A stretch of 64,000 bases of DNA, taken from NCBI GenBank assembly GCA_943735955.1, contig CALSEQ010000015.1, forward strand, positions 161,001-225,000. The letters run 5' to 3'. The first letter of the stretch is position 1; the number at the start of each line of letters is the position of its first letter. Positions 48,801 to 62,970 of this stretch are shown here, piece by piece. The DNA comes from Piscicola geometra. Its lineage: Eukaryota; Annelida; Clitellata; Hirudinida; Piscicolidae. The position numbers were made by a program, and so were the translations under genes. Below the pieces are notes generated by a model, which worked only from the letters and a program-made list of their open reading frames with translations, had not been told where the DNA came from and did no database searches.

Positions 48801-51800
48801 CATATTTATATATATTGCATATTTACATATATTGCATACTTACATAGATTGCATATTCACATATTTTGCATATTTACATATATTGCATATTTACATATAT
48901 TGCATATTTACATATATTGCATATTTACATATATTGCATATTTGCATATATTGCATATTTACATATATTGCATATTTACATATATTGCATATTTACATAT
49001 ATTGCATATTTGCATATATTGCATATTTGCATATATTGCATATTTGCATATATTGCATATTTGCATATTTACATATATTGCATATTTACATATATTGCAT
49101 ATTTACATATATTGCATATTTACATATATTGCATATTTGCATATATTGCATATTTGCATATATTGCATTTTTGCATATTTACATATATTGCATATTTACA
49201 TATATTGCATATTTACATTTATTGCATATTTACATATATTGCATATTTACATATATTGCATATTTACATATATTGCTTCTTTACATATATTGCATATTTA
49301 CATATATTGCATATTTACATATATTGCATATTTACATATATTGCATATTTACATATATTGCATATTTACATATATTGCATATTTACATATATTGCATATT
49401 TACATATATTGCATATTTACATATATTGCATATTTACATATATTGCATATTTACATATATTGCATATTTACATATATTGCATATTCACATATATTGCATA
49501 TTTACATATATTGCATATTTACATATATTGCATATTTACATTTATTGCATTTTTACATATATTGCATATTTGCATATTCACATATATTGCATATTTACAT
49601 ATATTGCATATTTACATATATTGCATATTTACATATATTGCATATTTACGTATATTGCATATTTAGATATATTGCATATTTATATATATTGCATATTTAC
49701 ATATATTGCATATTTACATATATTGCATATTTACATATATTGCATATTTACATATATTGCATATTTACATATATTGCATATTTACATATATTGCATATTT
49801 ACATATATTGCATATTTACATATATTGCATATTTACATATATTGCATATTTACATATATTGCATTTTTACATATATTGCATAGTTACATATATTGCATAT
49901 TTGCATATATTGCATATTTGCATATATTTCATATTTGCATATTTACATATATTGCATATTTACATATATTGCATATTTACATATATTGCATATTTACATA
50001 TATTGCATATTTACATATATTGCATATTTACATATATTGCATATTTACATATATTGCATATTTACATATATTGCATATTTACATATATTGCATATTTACA
50101 TATATTGCATATTTACATATATTGCATATTTACATATATTGCATATTTACATATATTGCATATTTACATATATTGCATATTTACATATATTGCATATTTA
50201 CATATATTGCATATTTACATATATTGCATATTCACATATATTGCATATTTACATATATTGCATATTTACATATATTGCATATTTACATATATTGCATATT
50301 TACATATATTGCATATTTGCATATATTGCATATTTGCATATATTGCATATTTGCATATTTACATATATTGCATATTTACATATTTTGCATATTTACATAT
50401 ATTGCATATTTACATATATTGCATATTTACATATATTGCATATTTACATATATTGCATATTTACATATATTGCATATTTACATATATTGCATATTCACAG
50501 ATATAGCATATTTACATATATTGCATATTTACATATATTGCATATTTACATATATTGCATATTTACATATATTGCATATTTATATATATTGAATAGTTAC
50601 ATATCTTGCATATTTACATATATTGCATATTTACATATTTTGCATATTTACATATATTGCATATTTACATATATCGCATATTTACATATATTGCATATTT
50701 ACATATATTGCATATTTAAATATATTGCATATTTGCATATATTGCATATTTACATATATTGCATATTTACATATATTGCATATTTGCATGTATTGCATAT
50801 TTGCATATATTGCATATTTGCATATTTACTTATATTGCATATTTACATATATTGCATATTTACATATATTGCATATATACATTTATTGCATATTTGCATA
50901 TATTGCATATTTGCATATATTGCATTTTTGCATATTTACATATATTGCATATTTACATATATTGCATATTTACATATATTGCATATTTACATATATTGCA
51001 TATTTACATATATTGCATATTTACATATATTGCATATTTACATATATTGCATATTTACATATATTGCATATTTACATATATAGCATATTTGCATATATTG
51101 CATATTTACATATATTGCATACTTACATATATTGCATATTTACATATTTTGCATCTTTACATATATTGCATATTTACATATATTGCATATTTACATATAT
51201 TGCATATTTACATATATTGCATATTTGCATATATTGCATATTCACATATATTGCATATTTACATATATTGCATATTTACATATATTGCATATTTGCATAT
51301 ATTGCATATTTGCATATATTGCATATTTGCATATTTACATATATTGCATATTTACATATAATGCATATTTACATATATTGCATATTTACATATATTGCAT
51401 ATTTGCATATATTGCATATTTGCATATATTGCATTTTTGCATATTTACATATATTGCATATTTACATATATTGCATATTTACATTTATTGCATATTTACA
51501 TATATTGCATATTTACATATATTGCATATTTACATATATTGCATATTTACATATATTGCATATTCACATATATAGAATATTTACATATATTGCATATTTA
51601 CATTTATTGCATATTTACATATATTGCATATTTACATATATTGCATATTTACATATATTGCATATTTACATATATTGCATATTTGCATATATTGCATATT
51701 TGCATATTTGCATATTTATATATATTGCATATTTACATATATTGCATACTTACATAGATTGCATATTCACATATTTTGCATATTTACATATATTGCATAT

Positions 51801-54800
51801 TTACATATATTGCATATTTACATATATTGCATATTTACATATATTGCATATTTGCATATATTGCATATTTACATATATTGCATATTTACATATATTGCAT
51901 ATTTACATATATTGCATATTTGCATATATTGCATATTTGCATATATTGCATATTTGCATATATTGCATATTTGCATATTTACATATATTGCATATTTACA
52001 TATATTGCATATTTACATATATTGCATATTTACATATATTGCATATTTGCATATATTGCATATTTGCATATATTGCATTTTTGCATATTTACATATATTG
52101 CATATTTACATATATTGCATATTTACATTTATTGCATATTTACATATATTGCATATTTGCATATTCACATATATTGCATATTTACATATATTGCATATTT
52201 ACATATATTGCATATTTACATATATTGCATATTTACGTATATTGCATATTTAGATATATTGCATATTTATATATATTGCATATTTACATATATTGCATAT
52301 TTACATATATTGCATATTTACATATATTGCATATTTACATATATTGCATATTTACATATATTGCATATTTACATATATTGCATATTTACATATATTGCAT
52401 ATTTACATATATTGCATATTTACATATATTGCATATTTACATATATTGCATTTTTACATATATTGCATAGTTACATATATTGCATATTTGCATATATTGC
52501 ATATTTGCATATATTTCATATTTGCATATTTACATATATTGCATATTTACATATATTGCATATTTACATATATTGCATATTTACATATATTGCATATTTA
52601 CATATATTGCATATTTACATATATTGCATATTTACATATATTGCATATTTACATATATTGCATATTTACATATATTGCATATTTACATATATTGCATATT
52701 TACATATATTGCATATTTACATATATTGCATATTTACATATATTGCATATTTACATATATTGCATATTTACATATATTGCATATTCACATATATTGCATA
52801 TTTACATATATTGCATATTTACATATATTGCATATTTACATATATTGCATATTTACATATATTGCATATTTGCATATATTGCATATTTGCATATATTGCA
52901 TATTTGCATATTTACATATATTGCATATTTACATATTTTGCATATTTACATATATTGCATATTTACATATATTGCATATTTACATATATTGCATATTTAC
53001 ATCTATTGCATATTTACATATATTGCATATTTACATATATTGCATATTTACATATATTGCATATTTACATATATTGCATATTTACATATATTGCATATTT
53101 GCATTTTTTGTAGATTTGCATATATTTCATATTTGCATATTTACATATATTGCATATTTACATATATTGCATATTTACATATATTGCATATTTACATATA
53201 TTGCATATTTACATATATTGCATATTTACATATATTGCATATTTACATATATTGCATATTTACATATATTGCATATTTACATATATTGCATATTTACATA
53301 TATTGCATATTTACATATATTGCATATTTACATATATAGCATATTTGCATATATTGCATATTTACATATATTGCATACTTACATATATTGCATATTTACA
53401 TATTTTGCATCTTTACATATATTGCATATTTACATATATTGCATATTTACATATATTGCATATTTACATATATTGCATATTTGCATATATTGCATATTCA
53501 CATATATTGCATATTTACATATATTGCATATTTACATATATTGCATATTTGCATATATTGCATATTTGCATATATTGCATATTTGCATATTTACATATAT
53601 TGCATATTTACATATAATGCATATTTACATATATTGCATAATTACATATATTGCATATTTGCATATATTGCATATTTGCATATATTGCATTTTTGCATAT
53701 TTACATATATTGCATATTTACATATATTGCATATTTACATATATTGCATATTTACATATATTGCATATTTACATATATTGCATATTTATATATATTGCAT
53801 ATTTACATATCTTGCATATTTACATATATTGCATATTTACATATTTTGCATATTTACATATATTGCATATTTACATATATCGCATATTTACATATATTGC
53901 ATATTTACATATATTGCATATTTAAATATATTGCATATTTGCATATATTGCATATTTACATATATTGCATATTTACATATATTGCATATTTGCATGTATT
54001 GCATATTTGCATATATTGCATATTTGCATATTTACTTATATTGCATATTTACATATATTGCATATTTACATATATTGCATATTTACATTTATTGCATATT
54101 TGCATATATTGCATATTTGCATATATTGCATTTTTGCATATTTACATATATTGCATATTTACATATATTGCATATTTACATATATTGCATATTTACATAT
54201 ATTGCATATTTACATATATTGCATATTTACATATATTGCATATTTACATATATTGCATATTTACATATATTGCATATTTACATATATAGCATATTTGCAT
54301 ATATTGCATATTTACATATATTGCATACTTACATATATTGCATATTTACATATTTTGCATCTTTACATATATTGCATATTTACATATATTGCATATTTAC
54401 ATATATTGCATATTTACATATATTGCATATTTGCATATATTGCATATTCACATATATTGCATATTTACATATATTGCATATTTACATATATTGCATATTT
54501 GCATATATTGCATATTTGCATATATTGCATATTTGCATATTTACATATATTGCATATTTACATATAATGCATATTTACATATATTGCATATTTACATATA
54601 TTGCATATTTGCATATATTGCATATTTGCATATATTGCATTTTTGCATATTTACATATATTGCATATTTACATATATTGCATATTTACATTTATTGCATA
54701 TTTACATATATTGCATATTTACATATATTGCATATTTACATATATTGCATATTTACATATATTGCATATTCACATATATAGAATATTTACATATATTGCA

Positions 54801-55545
54801 TATTTACATTTATTGCATATTTACATATATTGCATATTTACATATATTGCATATTTACATATATTGCATATTTACATATATTGCATATTTGCATATATTG
54901 CATATTTGCATATTTGCATATTTATATATATTGCATATTTACATATATTGCATACTTACATAGATTGCATATTCACATATTTTGCATATTTACATATATT
55001 GCATATTTACATATATTGCATATTTACATATATTGCATATTTACATATATTGCATATTTGCATATATTGCATATTTACATATATTGCATATTTACATATA
55101 TTGCATATTTACATATATTGCATATTTGCATATATTGCATATTTGCATATATTGCATATTTGCATATATTGCATATTTGCATATTTACATATATTGCATA
55201 TTTACATATATTGCATATTTACATATATTGCATATTTACATATATTGCATATTTGCATATATTGCATATTTGCATATATTGCATTTTTGCATATTTACAT
55301 ATATTGCATATTTACATATATTGCATATTTACATATATTGCATATTTACATATATTGCATATTTACATATATTGCATATTTACATATATTGCATATTTAC
55401 ATATATTGCATATTTACATATATTGCATATTTACATATATTGCATATTCACATATATTGCATATTTACATATATTGCATATTTACATATATTGCATATTT
55501 ACATTTATTGCATTTTTACATATATTGCATATTTGCATATTCACA
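45875..55545 (+). repeat. Mosaic of nested higher-order repeats in block B2
   Basis: Several duplications overlap here. A cassette starting at 45,875 recurs at 47,375 and 48,087 (shifts 1,500 and 712). The stretch from 46,502 recurs at 48,714, 51,624 and 54,830 (shifts 2,212, 2,910 and 3,206). The stretch from 49,706 recurs at 52,293 (2,587), and that from 50,759 recurs at 53,965 (3,206). The nesting indicates repeated rounds of unequal exchange of different lengths rather than one fixed higher-order unit. Confidence 0.7.
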
Positions 55546-55589
55546 TATATTGCATAATTACATATATTGCATATTTACATATATTGCAT

Positions 55590-58500
55590 ATTTACATGTA
55601 TTGCATATTTACATATTTTGCATATTTACATATATTGCATATTTACATATACTGCATATTAACATATATTGCATATTCACATATATTGCATATTTACATA
55701 TAATGCATATTTACATATATTGCATATTTACATATATTGCATATTTACATATATTGCATATTTACATTTATTGCATATTTACATATATTGCATATTTACA
55801 TATATTGCATATTTACATATATTGCATATTTACATAAACTGCATATTCACATATATTGCATATTTACATATATTGCATATTTACATATAGTGCATATTTA
55901 CATTTATTGCATATTTACATATATTGCATATTTACATATATTGCATATTTACATATATTGCATAATTACATATATTGCATATTTACATATATTGCATATT
56001 TACATATAATGCATATTTACATATATTGCATATTCACACATATTGCATATTTACATATATTGCATATTTACATATATTGCATATTAACATATATTGGATA
56101 TTTACATTGATAGCATATTTACATATATTGCATATTTACATATATTGCATATTTACATATATTGCATATTTACACATATTGCATATTTACATATATTACA
56201 TATTTACATATATTGCATATTTACATTTATTGCATATTTACATATATTGCATATTTACATATATTGCATATTTACATATATTGCATATCTACATATATTG
56301 CATATTTACATATATTGCATATTTACATATATTGCATATTTACATATATTGCATATTTACATATATTGCATATTTACATATATTGCATGTTTACATATAT
56401 TGCATATTTACACATATTGCATATTTACATATATTGCATATTTACATATATTGCCTATTCACATATATTGCATATTTGCAGATATTGCATATTTACATAT
56501 ATTGCATATTTACATATATTGCATATTTACATATATTGCATATTTACTTATCTTGCATATTGACATATATTGCATATTTACATATATTGCATATTTACAT
56601 ATATTGCATATTTACATATTTTGCATATTTACATATATTGCATATTTACATATACTGCGTATTAACATATATTGCATATTCACATATATTGCATATTTAC
56701 ATATAATGCATATTTACATATATTGCATATTTAAATATATTGCATATTTACATATATTGCATATTTACATATTTTGCATTTTTACATATATTGCATATTT
56801 ACATATACTGCATATTAACATATATTGCATATTCCCATATATTGCATATTTACATATAATGCATATTTACATATATTGCATATTTACATATATTGCATAT
56901 TTACATATATTGCATATTTAAATTTATTGCATATTTACATATATTGCATATTTACATATATTGCATATTTACATATATTGCATATTTACATTTATTGCAG
57001 ATTTACATATATTGCATATTTACATATATTGCATATTTACATATATTGCATATTTACATATATTGCATATTTACATATACTGCATATTTACATATATTGC
57101 ATATTTACATAAATTGCATATTTACATATATTGCATATTTACATATAATGCATATTTACATGTATTTCATATTTACATATATTGCATATTTACCTATATT
57201 GCATATTTACAGATATTGAATATTTACCTATATTGCATATTTACATATATTGCATATTCACATATATTGCATATTTACATATATTGCATATTTACATATA
57301 TTGCATATTTACATATATTGCATATTTGCAGATATTGCATATTTACATATATTGCATATTTACATATATTGCATATTTACATATATTGCATATTTACATA
57401 TATTGCATATTTACTTATCTTGCATATTGACATATATTGCATATTTACATACATTGCATATTTACATGTATTGCATATTTACATATTTTGCATATTTACA
57501 TATATTGCATATTTACATATACTGCATATTAACATATATTGCATATTCACATATATTGCATATTTACATATAATGCATATTTACATATATTGCATATTTA
57601 CATATATTGCATATTTACATATATTGCATATTTACATTTATTGCATATTTACATATATTGCATATTTACATATATTGCATATTTACATATATTGCATATT
57701 TACATAAACTGCATATTCACATATATTGCATATTTACATATATTGCATATTTACATATAGTGCATATTTACATTTATTGCATATTTACATATATTGCATA
57801 TTTACATATATTGCATATTTACATATATTGCATAATTACATATATTGCATATTTACATATATTGCATATTTACATATAATGCATATTTACATATATTGCA
57901 TATTCACACATATTGCATATTTACATATATTGCATATTTACATATATTGCATATTAACATATATTGGATATTTACATTGATAGCATATTTACATATATTG
58001 CATATTTACATATATTGCATATTTACATATATTGCATATTTACACATATTGCATATTTACATATATTACATATTTACATATATTGCATATTTACATTTAT
58101 TGCATATTTACATATATTGCATATTTACATATATTGCATATTTACATATATTGCATATCTACATATATTGCATATTTACATATATTGCATATTTACATAT
58201 ATTGCATATTTACATATATTGCATATTTACATATATTGCATATTTACATATATTGCATGTTTACATATATTGCATATTTACACATATTGCATATTTACAT
58301 ATATTGCATATTTACATATATTGCCTATTCACATATATTGCATATTTGCAGATATTGCATATTTACATATATTGCATATTTACATATATTGCATATTTAC
58401 ATATATTGCATATTTACTTATCTTGCATATTGACATATATTGCATATTTACATATATTGCATATTTACATATATTGCATATTTACATATTTTGCATATTT

Positions 58501-58630
58501 ACATATCTTGCATATTTACATATACTGCGTATTAACATATATTGCATATTCACATATATTGCATATTTACATATAATGCATATTTACATATATTGCATAT
58601 TTAAATATATTGCATATTTACATATATTGC
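55590..58630 (+). repeat. Higher-order repeat: two copies, 1,870-bp period
   Basis: About 55,590-56,760 and 57,460-58,630 carry the same order of variants with a shift of exactly 1,870 bp (110 units). Shared landmarks include the TTGGATATTTACATTGATAGC marker at about 56,094 and 57,964, and an unusual TTTAAATATATTGC unit near 56,731 and 58,601. One clear difference is TATATTGC near 56,637 against TATCTTGC near 58,507. Confidence 0.8.
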
Positions 58631-59499
58631 ATATTTACATTTATTGCATATTTACATATATTGCATATTTACATATATTGCATATTTACATATATTGCAT
58701 ATTTACATAAACTGCATATTCACATATATTGCATATTTACATATATTGCATATTTACAATTAGTGCATATTTACATTTATTGCCTATTTACATATATTGC
58801 ATATTCACATATATTGCATATTTACAGATATTGCCTAGTTACATATATTGCATATTTACATATATTGCATATTTACATTTATTGCATATTTACATATATT
58901 GCATATTTACATATATTGCATATTTACATATATTGCATATTTACATATATTGCATATTTACATATATTGCATATTTACATATATTGCATATTTACATATA
59001 TTGCATAATTACATATATTGCATATTTACATGTATTGCATATTTACATATATTGCATATTTACCTATATTGCATATTTACAGATATTGAATATTTACATA
59101 TATTGCATATTTACATATATTGCATATTTACATATATTGCATATTTACATATATTGCATATTTACATATATTGCATATTCACATATATTGCATATTTACA
59201 TATATTGCATATGTACATATATTGCATATTTACATATATTGCATATTTACATTTATTGCATATTTACATTTATTGCATATTTACATATATTGCATATTTA
59301 CATTTATTGCATATTTACATTTATTGCATTTTTACATATATTGCAAATTTACATATATTGCATATTTACATATATTGCATAATTACATATATTGCATATT
59401 TACATATATTGCATATTTACATATAATGCATATTTACATATATTGCATATTTACACATATTGCTTATTTACATATATTGCATATTTACATATTTTGCAT

Positions 59500-62380
59500 A
59501 TTAACATATATTGGATATTTACATTGATAGCATATTTACATATATTGCATATTTACATTTATTGCATATTTACATATATTGCATATTTACATATATTGCA
59601 TATTTACATATATTGCATATTTACATATATTGCATATTTACATATATTGCATATTTACATATATTGCATATTTACATATATTGCATAATTACATATATTG
59701 CATTTTTACATATATTGCAAATTTACATATATTGCATATTTACATATATTGCATAATTACATATATTGCATATTTACATATATTGCATATTTACATATAA
59801 TGCATATTTACATATATTGCATATTTACACATATTGCTTATTTACATATATTGCATATTTACATATTTTGCATATTAACATATATTGGATATTTACATTG
59901 ATAGCATATTTACATATATTGCATATTTACATATTTTGCATATTAACATATATTGGATATTTACATTGATAGCATATTTACATATATTGCATATTTACAT
60001 TTATTGCATATTTACATATATTGCATATTTACATATATTGCATATTTACATATATTGCATATCTACATATATTGCATATTTACATATATTGCATATTTAC
60101 ATATTTTGCATATTTACATATTTTGCATATTTACATATATTGCATATTTACATATACTGCATATTAACATATATTACATATTCACATATATTGCATATTT
60201 ACATATAATGCATATTTACATATATTGCATATTTACATATATTGCATATTTACATATATTGCATATTTACATTTATTGCATATTTACATATATTGCATAT
60301 TTACATATATTGCATATTTACATATATTGCATATTTACATAAACTGCATATTCACATATATTGCATATTTACATATATTGCATATTTACATATAGTGCAT
60401 ATTTACATTTATTGCCTATTTACATATATTGCATATTCACATATATTGCATATTTACAGATATTGCCTAGTTACATATATTGCATATTTACATATATTGC
60501 ATATTTACATTTATTGCATATTTACATATATTGCATATTTACATATATTGCATATTTACATTTATTGCATATTTACATATATTGCATATTTACATATATT
60601 GCATATTTACATATATTGCATATTTACATATATTGCATATTTACATATATTGCATATTTACATATATTGCATATTTACATATATTGCATATTTACATATA
60701 TTGCATAATTACATATATTGCATATTTACATGTATTGCATATTTACATATATTGCATATTTACCTATATTGCATATTTACAGATATTGAATATTTACATA
60801 TATTGCATATTTACATATATTGCATATTTACATACATTGCATATTCACATATATTGCATATTTACATATATTGCATATTTACATATATTGCATATTTACA
60901 TATATTGCATATTTACATATATTGCATATGTACATATATTGCATATTTACATTGATTGCATATTTACATTTATTGCATATTTACATTTATTGCATATTTA
61001 CATATATTGCATATTTACATATATTGCATATTTACATATATTGCATAATTACATATATTGCATATTTACATATATTGCATATTTACATATATTGCATATT
61101 TACATATATTGCATATTTACATATATTGCATATTTACATATATTGCATATGTACATATATTGCATATTTACATATATTGCATATTTACATTTATTGCATA
61201 TTTACATTTATTGCATATTTACATATATTGCATATTTACATTTATTGCATATTTACATTTATTGCATTTTTACATATATTGCAAATTTACATATATTGCA
61301 TATTTACATATATTGCATAATTACATATATTGCATATTTACATATATTGCATATTTACATATAATGCATATTTACATATATTGCATATTTACACATATTG
61401 CTTATTTACATATATTGCATATTTACATATTTTGCATATTAACATATATTGGATATTTACATTGATAGCATATTTACATATATTGCATATTTACATTTAT
61501 TGCATATTTACATATATTGCATATTTACATATATTGCATATTTACATATATTGCATATCTACATATATTGCATATTTACATATATTGCATATTTACATAT
61601 TTTGCATATTTACATATTTTGCATATTTACATATATTGCATATTTACATATACTGCATATTAACATATATTACATATTCACATATATTGCATATTTACAT
61701 ATAATGCATATTTACATATATTGCATATTTACATATATTGCATATTTACATATATTGCATATTTACATTTATTGCATATTTACATATATTGCATATTTAC
61801 ATATATTGCATATTTACATATATTGCATATTTACATAAACTGCATATTCACATATATTGCATATTTACATATATTGCATATTTACATATAGTGCATATTT
61901 ACATTTATTGCCTATTTACATATATTGCATATTCACATATATTGCATATTTACAGATATTGCCTAGTTACATATATTGCATATTTACATATATTGCATAT
62001 TTACATTTATTGCATATTTACATATATTGCATATTTACATATATTGCATATTTACATTTATTGCATATTTACATATATTGCATATTTACATATATTGCAT
62101 ATTTACATATATTGCATATTTACATATATTGCATATTTACATATATTGCATATTTACATATATTGCATATTTACATATATTGCATATTTACATATATTGC
62201 ATAATTACATATATTGCATATTTACATGTATTGCATATTTACATATATTGCATATTTACCTATATTGCATATTTACAGATATTGAATATTTACATATATT
62301 GCATATTTACATATATTGCATATTTACATACATTGCATATTCACATATATTGCATATTTACATATATTGCATATTTACAT
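59500..62380 (+). repeat. Higher-order repeat: two copies, 1,496-bp period
   Basis: Variant units from about 59,953 to 60,880 recur from 61,449 to about 62,376, shifted by exactly 1,496 bp (88 units). An overlapping pair with a 1,938-bp shift (114 units) links about 59,120-59,510 to 61,058-61,448. The marker TTGGATATTTACATTGATAGC is duplicated locally at about 59,885 and 59,953, only 68 bp (four units) apart. Confidence 0.75.
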
Positions 62381-62970
62381 ATATTGCATATTTACATTTA
62401 TTGCATATTTACATATATTGCATATTTACATATATTGCATATTTACATATATTGCATATTTACATAAACTGCATATTCACATATATTGCATATTTACATA
62501 TATTGCATATTTACATATAGTGCATATTTACATTTATTGCCTATTTACATATATTGCATATTCACATATATTGCATATTTACAGATATTGCCTAGTTACA
62601 TATATTGCATATTTACATATATTGCATATTTACATTTATTGCATATTTACATATATTGCATATTTACATATATTGCATATTTACATTTATTGCATATGTA
62701 CATATATTGCATATTTACATATATTGCATTTTTACATTTATTGCATATTTACATTTATTGCATATTTACATATATTGCATATTTACATTTATTGCATATT
62801 TACATTTATTGCATATTTACATATATTGCATATTTACATATATTGCATATTTACATATATTGCATAATTACATATATTGCATATTTACATATATTGCATA
62901 ATTACATATATTGCATATTTACATATATTGCATATTTTCATATATTGCATATTTACATATATTGCATATT

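Larger units (their letters stand above)
31181..55545 (+). repeat. 17-bp satellite array, block B2
   Basis: Still TTTACATA and TTTGCATA units with 8-bp half-units, but with a different diagnostic cassette. Three GCATATTT half-units in a row are followed by ATATATATTGC, a GCATACTTAC unit and a TATTTTGC unit. It occurs near 32,690, 33,535, 35,250, 36,090, 37,617, 38,405, 40,005, 42,015, 43,363, 46,570, 48,170, 51,700 and 54,900, typically 0.5-1.5 kb apart. The B1 cassette is not seen here. The last TTTGCATA unit is near 55,528, which marks the end of the block. No gene is present; the open frames again reflect the stop-free unit. Confidence 0.94.
55546..62970 (+). repeat. 17-bp satellite array, block C (block A-like units)
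   Basis: TTTGCATA units stop and the block A variant set returns: TATACTGCATATTAAC, TATAATGC, ATAAACTGC, TATAGTGC, TTGCCTATTT and TTTACAGATATTGCCTAGTT. A new marker, TTGGATATTTACATTGATAGC, appears at about 56,094, 57,964, 59,511, 59,885, 59,953 and 61,449 and is not seen in block A. The array ends abruptly at about 62,970 (GCATATT, then AGGGTGCTTCC), without a zone of degenerating units. Confidence 0.95.

Noticed and set aside
8..62900. Dozens of long plus-strand open frames (60 to over 1,200 codons) in the satellite
   Set aside because: They overlap in all three frames, encode the same cyclic peptide, mostly begin at TTG (not a normal eukaryotic start), and end wherever a point variant makes a stop. 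They follow from a stop-free 17-bp unit and are not genes.
1..62970. CRISPR array
   Set aside because: The repeats are directly abutted with no spacers, and the context (LINE, satellite, no cas genes) is eukaryotic.
1..62970. Telomeric repeat array
   Set aside because: The unit has no G-rich strand and does not resemble TTAGGG or related telomere motifs, and the array is internal to a sequence that continues into a gene flank.
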